DNA of 64,000 nt from Leucobacter insecticola. Lineage in GTDB: Bacteria; Actinomycetota; Actinomycetes; Actinomycetales; Microbacteriaceae. Each line of letters opens with the position of its first letter. Position 1 is the stretch's first letter. Shown here in pieces: positions 37,621 to 47,396 of the stretch. The notes under the pieces were generated by a model, which had not been told where the DNA came from, did no database searches, and saw only the letters and a list, made by a program, of their open reading frames with translations. The stretch spans positions 1,798,001 to 1,862,000 of the forward strand of contig NZ_CP049934.1 of assembly GCF_011382965.1 (NCBI RefSeq), given 5' to 3'. The position numbers and the translations under genes are program-made.

Positions 37621-38571
37621 ATGCCCGCCGCGACCGTATCTCCCGGCGCCCAAACCCCCGGAGCCGGGCGCTACGCTCCGAGCCCCTCGGGTGATCTGCA
37701 CCTTGGAAATCTGCGGACGGCGCTGCTCGCCTGGCTGTTTGCGCGAGCCAGCGGTCGACGATTCTTGATGCGCGTCGAGGATCTGGATCGCGCACGCGAC
37801 AGTGGCGGGGCGAATCGCCAGCTCGCAGACCTTCGCGGGCTCGGGATCGAGTGGGACGGCGAGGTCGTGTTTCAAACGGACCGCGGGAAACTCTATACCG
37901 CCGCGATCGAACGACTGAGCGCGCGGGGGCTCGTGTATGAATGCACCTGCACTCGCCGGGACATCCTTGCCGCGCCGACAGCGCCCCATGCGCCCCCGGG
38001 TGCGTACCCCGGGACCTGCAGGAACCGCTCGGAGGGAGAGCGTGCGGTGGCGCGGGCAGCGATTGCTCCGAGGCTCCCGGCGCTCAGGCTTCGCGCGCCC
38101 CTTGGCGATGAAGTGCTGACCGAGTTCCCAGATCTGATGCTCGGCACCGGCCGCGGCGACATCGATGACTTCGTGCTGCGCCGCGGCGACAATACCGTCG
38201 CGTACAACCTCGCTGTCGTGGTGGACGATGCCGAGATGGGCATCGATCAGGTGGTGCGAGGCGATGACTTGGCACCCTCAACACCCAGGCAGATCCTGCT
38301 ACAGCAACTGCTCGGGCTGCCTACTCCCGAGTATGCCCACGTTCCTCTGGTGCTCGGCCCGGATAGTGCGCGGCTCGCGAAGCGCGATGGTGCGGTGACG
38401 CTTGCGCAACTGCGGGATCACGGCGTCAGTGACACAGAGGTACGGGGCGAGCTTGCGGCGTCCCTCGGGCTCGCGTTTGAGGGGGAGCGGCCGAGTATGG
38501 ACACGCTGCTTGCACGCTTCGATCCGGCGAAGTTGCCGCGCGAACCGTGGATCTGGCACCCGCGCGAGTAG
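37621..38571 (+). CDS. gluQ: Glutamyl-Q tRNA(Asp) synthetase
   Basis: 316 aa from ATG 37621. Truncated GluRS-like enzyme that attaches Glu to queuosine of tRNA-Asp. HIGH-type site PSPSGDLHLGNLRTALLAW, RVEDLDRARD, zinc-ligand region YECTCTRRDI plus YPGTCRN, VVVDDAEMGIDQVVRGDDL, and SARLAKRDG in place of KMSKS. It lacks the anticodon-binding domain, as expected. The earlier in-frame start at 37591 adds unlikely residues. Confidence 0.93.
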   Translation: MPAATVSPGAQTPGAGRYAPSPSGDLHLGNLRTALLAWLFARASGRRFLMRVEDLDRARDSGGANRQLADLRGLGIEWDGEVVFQTDRGKLYTAAIERLSARGLVYECTCTRRDILAAPTAPHAPPGAYPGTCRNRSEGERAVARAAIAPRLPALRLRAPLGDEVLTEFPDLMLGTGRGDIDDFVLRRGDNTVAYNLAVVVDDAEMGIDQVVRGDDLAPSTPRQILLQQLLGLPTPEYAHVPLVLGPDSARLAKRDGAVTLAQLRDHGVSDTEVRGELAASLGLAFEGERPSMDTLLARFDPAKLPREPWIWHPRE

Positions 38572-38577
38572 ATGACT

Positions 38578-38919
38578 TTAGCGCTTCAGCGCGCGCACGA
38601 CCCGCGCCAGAGCGCGTCCGGCGACGCACACGAACGGGGTCCCGACCACGAGCAACGCAAGCACGTTGGGTTCAAAGCGGGTGACGCCTTCCCGAGTGAC
38701 GTATGCGCCCACCGGGATCGCCAGGCCGCCGCCTCCGCCGCCCTCACCCTGACCGCCAGCGTCGGCCTGCTCGCCGGTGGCTTCGCCGGCACCAAAACCG
38801 TAGCCGGTGCAGGCGACAGGCATAATCGTTGTGCCGTCCACCTCCACGGGGGCACCGTACGCCGAGTGAACCCCGACCTTGGTGAGAGTAACTGCGAGCT
38901 GCTTCGTGAGGTTAGCCAT
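38578..38919 (-). CDS. GerW/YtfJ-like protein
   Basis: 113 aa from ATG 38919 (MANLTKQLAVTLTKVGVHSA). It resembles the GerW (YtfJ) family: VEVDGTTIMPVACTGYGFGAG, a glycine-rich loop, IPVGAYVTREGV and a hydrophobic segment near the end (LALLVVGTPFVCVAG). In Bacillus the family acts in spore germination; this lineage does not sporulate, so the role here is unknown. The C-terminus is 6 nt from the convergent gluQ stop. Confidence 0.75.
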   Translation of the reverse strand: MANLTKQLAVTLTKVGVHSAYGAPVEVDGTTIMPVACTGYGFGAGEATGEQADAGGQGEGGGGGGLAIPVGAYVTREGVTRFEPNVLALLVVGTPFVCVAGRALARVVRALKR

Positions 38920-38954
38920 ATCAGTAACTCTACCCCGGGCGGCGAAAGACGGAA

Positions 38955-39776
38955 TCACCCGTGTTTGGCTGTTCGTGCCGGGGCAGGTTGCGGCCGCTTG
39001 GGCTCGATGTTGTCGCCGGAAGAAACCCGCTTGATCCGGCGAATCACCCAAGGCAAGAGATGTTCGCGGGCCCACACAACGTCATCTTTGCGTGCCTGCC
39101 GCCAGGCACGTTCAGGAAGTGGTGGCGGGTCAAGCGGTCGCAAATCATGAGGAACATTGAGCGCGTCAAGAGCCGCCCGTGTGATCGTGTGGTGACCGAG
39201 TGTATTGAGGTGCAGACGATCCCCGGCCCAGTAGCGGCTGTCCTGAAGCTCCTCGATCGCCCACTGATCAACGATCACGCAGTCGTACTTTTGGGCGACC
39301 TTGCGCACGTTTTCATTGAAGATCGCGACCTTGCCGCGGATCGATCGAAACACGGGCTGGAAGGCCACGTCCACCCCAGTGAAAAGGAGGATCGTGGCCC
39401 CGCTGGCGGTGAGGCGTTCAACAACACGGTCAAGCTTGGCGGCGACCTCGTCTGGATCGGTGCCGGGGCGGATCACATCGTTGCCGCCTGCGCACAGGCT
39501 CAAGAGATCGGGTCGCAGATCCAAAGCCGCATCAACTTGTTCTTCGGAGATTTGCTGAATCAGCTTCCCACGCACGGCAAGGTTTGCATAAGAAAAATCT
39601 TCATCGTATTCGCTCAGCACCTCGGCAAAACGATCCGCCCATCCGCGCAATCCGTTGGGGCTGTCCGGATCGGGATCCCCGACACCCTCCGTAAAGGAGT
39701 CACCAATTGCGACAAATCGTGACCAGGGGATCTCGACCTTCGCTGGAAAACTTGTCTGATCTTCGGTCACCTGCAT
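38955..39776 (-). CDS. SGNH/GDSL-family hydrolase
   Basis: About 273 aa from ATG 39776. Block I FVAIGDSFTEGVGDP (catalytic Ser), block III CAGGNDVIRPG (oxyanion Asn), block V DRLHLNTLGHH (catalytic Asp/His). No signal peptide, so probably cytoplasmic; substrate ester not definable. The gene diverges from the helicase gene at 39845 with about 70 nt between. Confidence 0.9.
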   Translation of the reverse strand: MQVTEDQTSFPAKVEIPWSRFVAIGDSFTEGVGDPDPDSPNGLRGWADRFAEVLSEYDEDFSYANLAVRGKLIQQISEEQVDAALDLRPDLLSLCAGGNDVIRPGTDPDEVAAKLDRVVERLTASGATILLFTGVDVAFQPVFRSIRGKVAIFNENVRKVAQKYDCVIVDQWAIEELQDSRYWAGDRLHLNTLGHHTITRAALDALNVPHDLRPLDPPPLPERAWRQARKDDVVWAREHLLPWVIRRIKRVSSGDNIEPKRPQPAPARTAKHG

Positions 39777-39844
39777 ACTCCCTGCTGAATCGGCTGAGCA
39801 TCTCACAAAAACAAATGCGGCTCTGACAGGTAGTCTAGATCCTT

Positions 39845-41652
39845 GTGACAGATTCGGATCCAGCACTCCACCTTCCGGGGACGAGTGCCGCCGAACAGCT
39901 CCCGCCCGCCTACCCCGAGCGCGCCGCCCACGGCACCGCGGGAAGCCTGCGTGCGTGGCAGGAGGAAGCGATTCGTCGGTACCTCGAAACAGGCCCCCAA
40001 GACTTTCTTGCTTCGGCCACCCCCGGCGCCGGAAAGACCACGTTTGCGCTGCGTCTCGCCTCGATCCTCCGCGCGCAGCACACCGTTCAGCAGATCATTG
40101 TCGTCGCGCCCACGGAACACCTGAAGACCCAGTGGGCCGATGCGGCGGCGCGTGCCGGGATTCGCCTGAATCCGAGCTACTCCAACAGCGACGGGCTCGG
40201 CTACGGCAGGCACTATCACGGCGTGGCGGTGACATATGCGCAGGTGGCGATGAAACCGGTCCAGCACAGGCTCCTTACCGAGCACGCCGACACGCTCGTG
40301 ATTCTCGACGAGGTACACCACGGCGGGGACGCGTTGAGCTGGGGGGACGCGATCCGGGAGGCCTACGGCACAGCGAAGCGGCGACTCTCGCTCACCGGGA
40401 CGCCGTTTCGATCCGACGATGCCCAGATCCCGTTTGTGAGATATGCGCCGCAGGGCGACGGCACCACAATTTCACTCACGGACTATGACTACGGTTACGG
40501 CCGCGCTCTCGCGGACGGGATCGTGCGCCCCGTTATCTTCATGGTCTACGCCGGCAAGATGCGATGGCAGACCTCGGCGGGCGAAGAGATGGAAGCCCGC
40601 CTCGGCGAGGGCAATACAAAAGACATCACCTCTCAGGCCTGGCGCACGGCGCTTGATCCTGCTGGTGACTGGATCTCAAAGGTGTTGCACGCCGCCAATC
40701 GGCGTCTGAGTGAGGTGCGGCAGCACATTCCCGATGCCGGGGGACTTGTGATCGCGACCGATCATGCCTCGGCGAAGGCTTACGCGCAGCTGCTGCAGCA
40801 AATGACCGGTGAAGAGGTTGCGCTGATCCTCTCCGATGATTCGGGGGCGAGCGAGCGGATCGATGCGTTCTCGCACGGTGACTCGCGGTGGATGGTCGCC
40901 GTTCGGATGGTGTCTGAGGGGGTCGACGTGCCGCGTCTCGCTGTCGGGGTATACGCGACCAGCTCGTCGACGCCGCTGTTTTTTGCGCAGGCGATCGGTC
41001 GTTTTGTGCGTTCGCGCCGCCGCGGTGAGGTTGCGTCGGTGTTCATCCCCAATGTTCCCGCGCTCATGCAGCTTGCCGCCGAGCTTGAAAAGGAACGCAA
41101 CCACGTGCTTGAGGGGCCGGGGAGCGCCGAGGAGATGTGGGATGCGGAAGCAGCGCTCATGGCCGAGGCTGAGCGTGAGGATCGCGCCTCCTCGGAGCTG
41201 CTTGAGGACGATTTCAAGTATCAGGCGCTCGCCTCCGACGCGCACTTTGACCGTGCCGTGTTCGATGGTGCAGAGTTTGGCGGCTACGCGGAGGTTGAGA
41301 GCGAGGAAGAGCTCGACTTCTTGGGGTTCCCGGGATTGCTTGAGCCTCGCGAGGTGCACGCCCTCCTTGAGCAGCGGCAGGCGAGGCAGGCTAGGCGCAG
41401 CGCTAGTCGGCAGGGGCTGCTTGAACACCCGCCCGAGCGTGCGGAAGCTCCCGAGGCGCTGCACCGAACGCTCGGGAGCAGCGCAAGTTGCTCTCGAGTC
41501 TTGTCGGTATGTACGCGAAAGTCTCGGGGGAGCCGCATAAAGACATTCACACGGAGCTGCGTCGGGTGTGTGGCGGGCCGGCCGTTGCCCAGGCCTCAGT
41601 CACGCAATTGCAGAAGCGGATCGAGCTGCTGCGTCGGCGATTGCGGCCGTAA
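39845..41652 (+). CDS. DEAD/DEAH-type superfamily 2 helicase (one frameshift near the end)
   Basis: About 600 aa from GTG 39845. SF2 motifs: Q/LRAWQEEAI start, Walker A ATPGAGKTTFALR, Ia VVAPTEHLKTQW, II LVILDEVHHGGD, III LSLTGTPFRSD, V VSEGVDVPRL, VI QAIGRFVRSRRRG. The frame is lost around 41450-41452 (CCC where CCCC gives EAPRGAAPNAREQRK), after which the other frame gives a helical C-terminus (MYAKVSGEPHKDIHTELRR, QLQKRIELLRRRLRP) ending at the TAA 41650-41652. Housekeeping-like; the same type occurs widely in actinobacteria, function undefined. Confidence 0.9.
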
Positions 41653-41751
41653 CGTTCGCGACGCGCGCGAACTCCTGCGTAGATTCGATCCGCGTGGCTA
41701 TCCGTGCTAAGTTATTCTCTGTTCGGCCGATAGTTTGACCGAGCAACTTGC

Positions 41752-41836
41752 GCGCGGGTGGCGGAATGGCAGACGCGCTAGCTTGAGGTGCTAGTGCCCG
41801 TATTAGGGCGTGGGGGTTCAAGTCCCCCTCCGCGCA
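41752..41836 (+). tRNA. tRNA-Leu (anticodon GAG)
   Basis: Acceptor GCGCGGG pairs with TCCGCGC, discriminator A at 41836. D-arm GGCGGAATGGCAGACGC, anticodon stem CTAGC/GCTAG with loop TTGAGGT (GAG), long variable arm TGCCCGTATTAGGGCGT, T-arm GGGGGTTCAAGTCCCCC. No encoded CCA. Confidence 0.96.
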
Positions 41837-41841
41837 CGCGA

Positions 41842-41879
41842 GTGAAAAGGCAGGGTCCCTCGGGATCCTGCCTTTTCAC
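41842..41879 (+). terminator. Terminator after tRNA-Leu(GAG)
   Basis: GTGAAAAGGCAGG pairs perfectly (13 bp) with CCTGCCTTTTCAC around a 12-nt loop; the A and T stretches inside the stem make it usable in both directions. Confidence 0.8.
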
Positions 41880-41952
41880 ATTCAATCGGGTCGTATCGTT
41901 GTCTTCCTAATTCATTACAGATAAGCTTCATGTGTAGAGAGTTGGGAAGTGG

Positions 41953-42531
41953 ATGATGGTAGCGGACCTCGAACCCGTGTTCACGCTCGGCGCCGCTCGT
42001 ACCGCAGGCCTGCGGAAAGATCAGGTTTACGACCTTCTCGCGAACGGGGAGATCGAGCGAGTAGGCCGTGGTGTGTATCTGCGTCCTGACCAGATCGAGC
42101 CTGCTTTCGTTTCGCTCGCTGCAGCAACGGCTCTGCGTGATGAGGCGACATTGTGTCTGACGAGCGCACTCGTGCACCACGACCTCAGCGACGCCATCCC
42201 GTTCGAGTCCGACATCGCCCTACCGCGCGGCACTCATCATCCCGTTGGCCTCGCTCACGTGGCATGGCACAGCTTCGACCCGACAACCTTTCACATCGGA
42301 CGCGACCACGTCGATGCCGGAAATGGGTTGAGGCTTGCCATCTACTCGGCTGAGAGAACGATCGTGGATTGTTTCCGGCTCATGCATCAGGAAGGCAGCG
42401 ACGTCGCCTACGAAGCACTCCGACGGTGGTTGCGCCGTCGCGGGAACTCACCGGCAGGCCTGTTGAAGATTGCTTCATCATTCCCGAAGGCGCAGCCGCG
42501 GATCCGCCAGGCGCTTGAGGTGCTTCTATGA
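41953..42531 (+). CDS. AbiEi-type antitoxin-like protein
   Basis: 192 aa. N-terminal winged-helix (FTLGAARTAGLRKDQVYDLLANGEIERVGRGVYLRP), the hallmark of type IV AbiEi antitoxins, followed by the antitoxin C-terminal domain (CLTSALVHHDLSDAIP, LRLAIYSAERTIVDCFRL, EALRRWLRRRG). Stop overlaps the start of the AbiEii-like frame, as in intact pairs. ATG 41953 or 41956. It lies immediately downstream of tRNA-Leu, a common site for mobile defence genes. The partner appears damaged. Confidence 0.8.
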   Translation: MMVADLEPVFTLGAARTAGLRKDQVYDLLANGEIERVGRGVYLRPDQIEPAFVSLAAATALRDEATLCLTSALVHHDLSDAIPFESDIALPRGTHHPVGLAHVAWHSFDPTTFHIGRDHVDAGNGLRLAIYSAERTIVDCFRLMHQEGSDVAYEALRRWLRRRGNSPAGLLKIASSFPKAQPRIRQALEVLL

Positions 42532-43110
42532 CCCCGCCAACTCCGACACGAGACACTCCTCTGGGCAGGCATACAACGATCTGCGCAACCTCGCCCGCCG
42601 CGACGGACGCGACCCCGCTGAATACTTCACGTTGTATGCGCTCGAAGGTTTTCTCGCCCGGTTGGCCGTCTCTGAGTATGCCGGAGAGTTCGTACTCAAA
42701 GGCGGTGTGCTCATGGCGGCATTCGCTGCACGCCGACCGACCCGCGACATCGACTTCGCTGCTACTGGATTCACCAACGACATCACTGACGTGGAAGAAA
42801 GGGTGCGCAGCATCATCGAAGTGCACCTCGATGACGGATTGGAGTTTGATTCGGGCTCTGCGGTGGGAGAGCCAATCCAGGATGACGCCGACTACAACGG
42901 TGTCCGCGTCAAGATCACCGCGCAACTCGCGACAGCGAAGGTCGCTCTGCACGTCGACGTGAATTTCGGCGACCCAATCTGGCCAGCTCCAACCGAGGCG
43001 GTGCTCCCGTTGCTGCTCGGCGGAACACTTCGCTTGAGAGGCTATCCCGCCCACCCGGACAAGCGGCTATTCAGATGGGCAGATATCGCAGACGAGTCAC
43101 CTGCGACCTG
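42528..43110 (+). pseudogene. AbiEii-type nucleotidyltransferase toxin, degenerate
   Basis: ATG 42528 overlaps the AbiEi-type stop. One base is missing near 42558 (TCCT; with one more C: DTPSGQAYNDLRNLARRDGRD), then a clear nucleotidyltransferase reading follows: LEGFLARLAVSEYAGEFVLKGGVLMAAFAARRPTRDIDFAATG, with the GG and DID active-site residues present, and VALHVDVNFGDPI. After about 43020 the family core (the AEK and RWRDF region) is only suggested by RWADIAD, and homology ends. The toxin is probably inactive. A triple ACCTGCG repeat at 43099-43119 marks the break. Confidence 0.7.
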
Positions 43111-43119
43111 CGACCTGCG
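43099..43119. repeat. Three tandem copies of ACCTGCG at the abiEii break
   Basis: ACCTGCG ACCTGCG ACCTGCG runs from about 43099 to 43119, exactly where the toxin reading ends and a different frame begins. It could mark a deletion or slippage junction. Confidence 0.7.
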
Positions 43120-43361
43120 TGCATCGGGCAGAAGCCGTCAATCTATTCGTGGTTGGTGTCTCGGATGCCGCCAACAATGCGGGCGTGGCTTTCGCCGTGG
43201 ACTTCGACAGCGGCTACCTGTACAACGGCATTGATGTTCTTGGTTTCAATCGGAAAGATATCTCGAAACCAGTGAACCCGCCCACGCTATTCAAGCCGGA
43301 CGCGGTGCTGTCTGCCGAGGCGTTGCAGGAGTTGCGGGCGGCTATCGACCGGTACGGACTA
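43111..43361 (+). pseudogene. Orphan coding fragment between abiEii and the metal ABC operon
   Basis: The frame that includes HRAEAVNLFVVGVSDAANNAGVAFAVDFDSGY, LYNGIDVLGFNRKDIS and LSAEALQELRAAIDRYG has the composition of a real protein, but no start of its own and no natural stop: it runs into the antisense of the mntB-like gene at 43359. I read it as the surviving middle or end of a lost gene; the family is not recognised. Confidence 0.45.
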
Positions 43362-44240
43362 GCATTCCTGCGCCACGGTTGCCTGTGCGCGGCGGCGTCG
43401 CGCCAGCATCCGCGTGACGAGCAGCCCGTGCCGGGGGCTGAAGAAGTACACCAACCCAAACGCGACACCCTGCGTGAGGACGATCATGCCGCCCGAGGCC
43501 GTGTCGAGATAGTAGCTGACGTACAGACCGATCACGGCGCACACCGCAGAAACGCTCGGGGCAATGACGAGCATGCGCGAGAAGCGGTCGGTCAAGAGGT
43601 ACGCCGTCGCCCCGGGGATGATCAGCATCGCCACCACCAGCACCACGCCCACCGCTTGCAGAGCGACCACGGCGGTGAGCGCGAGGAGTCCGAGCAGCAG
43701 CGCGCCGAGCACGCGCGGGTTGAGCCCGATCGCGTGCGCGTGAGTCGGGTCGAACGCAAACAGGGTGAAGTCGCGCCGCTTCAGGATCAGGATCCCGAAC
43801 ACCACGGCCCCCAAAATGAGCACCTGCACGAGGTCGGCCCGCGAGACACCCAGCAGGTTGCCGAAGATGATGTGATTGAGGTCGGTTTGCGAGGGAATCA
43901 CCGAGATCAATACCAGGCCGAGCGCGAACAGCGAGGTGAAGACGATGCCGATCGCAGCGTCTTCCTTGACTCGGCTCGTGTCGCGCACGGCTCCGATCAG
44001 CGCTACCGCCAGAAACCCGAACACCACGGCCCCGAGCGCAAACGGTGCTCCCACCACGTAGGCCAGCACCACGCCGGGGAGCACCGCGTGTGACACGGCG
44101 TCCCCCATGAGGGACCACCCCACGAGCACCAGCCAGCACGAAAGCACCGCGCACACGATCGAGGCAACAAGTGCGGTGGCGAGCGCGCGCACCATGAAGT
44201 CGTAGCTCAGTGGCTCGAAGAAAAAGTCGATCACGGTCAT
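43359..44240 (-). CDS. Mn2+/Zn2+-type ABC transporter permease
   Basis: 293 aa, ABC-3 family permease with eight or nine helices. Starts MTVIDFFFEPLSYDFMVRAL; GWSLMGDAVSHAVLPGVVLAY is the family signature, with FGNLLGVSRADLVQV and YLLTDRFSRMLVIAPSVSAV. ATG 44240 overlaps the ATPase stop (ATGA). It forms a complex with the ATPase and the lipid-anchored binding protein of the same operon; substrate most likely manganese (see the binding protein). Confidence 0.9.
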   Translation of the reverse strand: MTVIDFFFEPLSYDFMVRALATALVASIVCAVLSCWLVLVGWSLMGDAVSHAVLPGVVLAYVVGAPFALGAVVFGFLAVALIGAVRDTSRVKEDAAIGIVFTSLFALGLVLISVIPSQTDLNHIIFGNLLGVSRADLVQVLILGAVVFGILILKRRDFTLFAFDPTHAHAIGLNPRVLGALLLGLLALTAVVALQAVGVVLVVAMLIIPGATAYLLTDRFSRMLVIAPSVSAVCAVIGLYVSYYLDTASGGMIVLTQGVAFGLVYFFSPRHGLLVTRMLARRRRAQATVAQEC

Positions 44241-44979
44241 CTGCCTGTCTCACTTTCCCACACATCGACCCCAAACGCCCGCGCCAGATTCTCCGGGCGC
44301 AACACCTCTTCGGGGTGTCGTGCACGAGCACCCGCCGCATCAGCAACACGGCCTCGTCGGCGAGCGCGGGGAGCGCGTTGAGGTCGTGTGTTGAGACGAG
44401 GATCGTCGCGCCGTCGCTCGCGAGCTCCCGGAAGAGCCGCGTCATGGTGGCCTCCGAACGCTTGTCGACCCCCGCGAATGGTTCGTCGAGGAGCAGCGTC
44501 GTCGCGCCCTGGGCGATGCCGCGTGCGACGAACGCTCGCTTTTTCTGGCCGCCCGAGAGCTGGCCGATCTGCCTCCCCGCGAACTCCGTCAGCTCGACGC
44601 GTTCGAGCGCGTGGTCCACAGCGTCGTGATCCGCCTGGCGTGCGCGACGGGTGGTCCCCATGCCGCCGTAGCGCCCCATCATCACCACATCGCGAACGGA
44701 AACGGGGAACGCCCAATCGACGGCCTCGCTCTGCGGGACGTACCCGATGCTCCCGAGCCTGCGAGCGTGTGCCGGGCTCGCGCCGTTGATCCGCACGCTC
44801 CCGGAGTCTGGGCGGATGCGCCCCGTGATGGTGGCAAACAGCGTCGACTTGCCGGAGCCGTTCATGCCGATCAGTCCGCAGACGCGCCCCGGCGCGACAC
44901 GCAGAGACGCGTGGTCGAGCGCCAGTACTTCGCCGTAGTGCACGGTGACGTCGTCGACCTCAATCGCGGCGGTGGTCAT
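44237..44979 (-). CDS. Mn2+/Zn2+-type ABC transporter ATPase (one frameshift)
   Basis: About 247 aa. Walker A GLIGMNGSGKSTLF, signature IGQLSGGQKKRAFVARGIA, Walker B LLLDEPFAGVD, H-loop ILVSTHDL. The frame is lost at the run 44312-44315 (plus-strand GGGG, so coding CCCC); with one more base it ends as VHDTPEEVLRPENLARAFG and VDVWESETGR, whose stop overlaps the permease ATG. The start ATG at 44979 overlaps the stop of the binding-protein gene. Confidence 0.92.
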
Positions 44980-45958
44980 GACCCGTTGCCCCTCGCCCCG
45001 GTGAGCGCCGACACGATGATCTCGCTGTCGTAGCGGATGAGGTCAAGGTAGGTGGGTACGGGGCCATCGGCTTCTGACAGGGAGTCGACATACAGGGTCC
45101 CGCCGAACTCGGCATCGCTCGCTTCGACCACCTGCCGCATCGGCGCCTCAGATACCGTTGACTCGCAGAACACCGCTGGCACCTCGTTCGCGCGCACGAA
45201 CTCGATCGCCGAGGCGATCTGCTTGGGTGTTGCCTGTTGTTCCGCGTTCACCGCCCAAATGTACTTTTCGGTGAGGCCGGCATCCCGCGCGAGGTAAGAG
45301 AAAGCGCCCTCGCAGCTCACGAGTGCGCGCTGTTGCTGCGGCAATTGCGCGAGCTGTGCCACCAGCTCGTCCTGCACTTTCTGCAGTTCGGCCTTGTACG
45401 CGGCGCCGTTGGCGGCGAAGTCGTCCGCGTGTGCGGGATCGAGGTCGCTGAACGCCCGCACCATATTGTCGACGTAGATCTGCACGTTGAGCGGACTCAT
45501 CCAGGCGTGCGGATTGGGCTTGCCGGCGTACTCGTCCTCGGTGATGTCGATTGCCCTGACCCCCTCGCTCACGACGACGTGGGGGACGTTGAGGTCTTCG
45601 ACGAACTTCGCGAACCAAGCTTCAAGGCCCAGCCCGTTGTCCAGGATCAGTTCCGCACCCTCGGCCTTGCGAATGTCGCCGGGGGTGGGTTCGTAGCCGT
45701 GGATCTCCGCGCCGACTTTGGTGATCGACTCGACTCGCAGGTGTTCGCCGGCAACGTTCTCCGCGACATCCGCGAGCACCGTAAACGTGGTGAGAACGAC
45801 GGGCCTCGTGTCTTCGGCCCCGGGGTCGTTCTCTCCTCCACTGCAGGCGGTGAGAACGACCCCATCGCGAGGGCGGCAAGCGTTGCAGCTACCCGCCGGG
45901 CGATTGTGCCGCGGGATCCGCGAGACTGTTCATTGCTTCGAACCCAGTATGAAGTCAT
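44976..45958 (-). CDS. Manganese-type ABC transporter substrate-binding lipoprotein (one frameshift)
   Basis: About 327 aa, starting ATG 45958. The N-terminus gives a basic region, a hydrophobic stretch and lipobox VVLTAC once the missing base at C-run 45860-45863 (coding GGGG) is restored. The cluster A-I fold of the PsaA/MntC/SitA kind is clear: IHGYEPTPGDIRKAEGAELI, KPNPHAWMSPLNVQIYVDN, SCEGAFSYLARDAGLTEKYI and YVDSLSEADGPVP carry the four expected ligands His, His, Glu, Asp. That set and the absence of a His-rich loop point to manganese rather than zinc. First gene of the operon. Confidence 0.9.
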
Positions 45959-45968
45959 ACCTAACTAT

Positions 45969-45990
45969 ATTGTTCGGCATGACGAACAAT
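45969..45990 (-). promoter_or_regulatory. Palindromic operator upstream of the metal ABC operon
   Basis: ATTGTTCG and CGAACAAT are perfect 8-bp arms around GCATGA, centred about 20 nt upstream of the binding-protein ATG (45958). Position and symmetry fit a metal repressor site such as that of a DtxR/MntR-type protein; the regulator itself is not in the window. A second smaller palindrome, GTATGA with TCATAC, overlaps the start codon at 45948-45961. Confidence 0.7.
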
Positions 45991-45996
45991 CAAGCG

Positions 45997-47330
45997 TTAG
46001 AGTACTTTTCCGCGTGATTCCGGGATCTTGTAGGCGGTCAGCGCGGAGACAAGCAGAAGCAGGATCGCGTATACGGAGAACGCCATACCGCCTGAGTTGC
46101 CGAACCACTCCTGGAAACCGGCCTGCAAGTAGGCTGCCGTTCCACCAAAGACGGCGACCGCGATCGAGTACGGAATCGCAACGCCCACCGTGCGGATCGA
46201 GGTCGGGAACAGCTCCGCATAGATTGCCGGCACGATCGCCGCCGAACCACTAATGAACAGCAGCATCCCGAACATCGCGAGGAACAGTTGCCACCACTCG
46301 CCCTGCACCATCATGCTGAGGGGGATCTGCATGACGGCGCCGCCGATGTTTGAGATCAGCATGACGGGACGACGTCCGATCCGGTCCGAGAGCATTCCCC
46401 ACAGGGGGAAGAACGCCATAAAGCACAGATTGGCTGCCACGCCGACCCAGAGGGCGACAGAAGCATCCATGCCCAACACCTTGATCGCGTAGGCGGGAGT
46501 GGAAACCGACCAGATGTAGTACAGAACGGTCAGTCCAACCGTCAGGCCGATGACCTGAAGTGCCCGCACGCGATTCTGCCAGATCTGCTTCACCATCGGA
46601 TCCTGCTTCACGGTGACGCTCAGCTGCTTCGTCTCGGTGAAGTGATCGGTCTCTTTCATGCGGGCGCGCATGATCAGTGAATAGAGGCCCATGAGTGCGC
46701 CAACGGCGAAGGGGACTCGCCACCCCCAAGCACTCATTTCCTCGGAGGAAAGAGTTGCGCTCAGGATCGCGCCGATAAGCGTGCCAAACACCACCCCGGC
46801 GGTGCCCGAGAAGTAGATGAGGGAAGCAAACAGGCCACGCTTGGGGCGGGGGCAATCTCTGAGAGGTATGTCTGTGCGCTGGGAAGTTCACCGCCGTGCG
46901 CAAGCCCCTGAAGGATGCGTGCAACGACGAGCAGCGCCGAGGCGATCCAGCCGATCGAATCGAACGACGGGATCAGTGCGATGCACAATGAGCCAAAAGC
47001 TCCGAGTGCAACCGCAGTCGTCATTGCGGTCTTGCGACCGAGCTTGTCGCCCATGAGCCCAAAGAGGAGCCCGCCAAACGGTCTTGCAACGAAGCCGACC
47101 GCGAAGATGGCGAGGGTTGCGAGGAAGGCGCTTGTGGGGTCTTCCTGGGAGAAGAGCTGCGTTGAGATAAACGAGGCGAAGGCCGCGTAGATGGTCCAGT
47201 CAAACCACTCGACCGCGTTGCCCGCGCCAACACCGAAGAGCGACTTGCGGGTGCGGGTGTCGAGTCGGGTCCGCTGGGTCGAGGCGCTTTCGGCGGTAGC
47301 GGTGGTGGGGGGCTGTGGCATGCGAGTCAT
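45997..47330 (-). CDS. MFS transporter, metabolite:H+ symporter (MHS) family (one frameshift)
   Basis: About 444 aa and twelve helices. MHS features: GNAVEWFDWTIYAAFAS, RPFGGLLFGLMGDKLGRKTAM, ARILQGLAHGGELPSAQTYLSEIAP and, later, FPLWGMLSDRIGRRPVML. The frame is lost at plus-strand G-run 46843-46846; with one more base the halves join as EIAPAPKRGLFASLIYFSG and TAGVVFGTLIGA. The start is ATG 47330, divergent from a GntR gene; the gap holds two operator-like sites. Likely imports an organic acid or amino-acid-related compound used by the neighbouring catabolic genes (inference). Confidence 0.9.
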
Positions 47331-47385
47331 CCTTGTCTCGGGGCGATTGCCCGGGCTCGTGCACGATCCGTGCGTTATCGAAAAG

Positions 47386-47396
47386 CTGTATTACAG
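47386..47396. promoter_or_regulatory. GntR-type operator, copy 1
   Basis: CTGTATTACAG fits the FadR-subfamily pattern TNGTNNNACNA as an 11-bp near-palindrome. It lies 56 nt before the MHS transporter start and is related to the second site at 47515. Confidence 0.6.

Noticed and set aside
43362..44093. Plus-strand continuation of the orphan fragment
   Set aside because: Beyond 43361 the frame is the antisense of the metal permease gene, with His/Arg/Glu-rich composition typical of a shadow.
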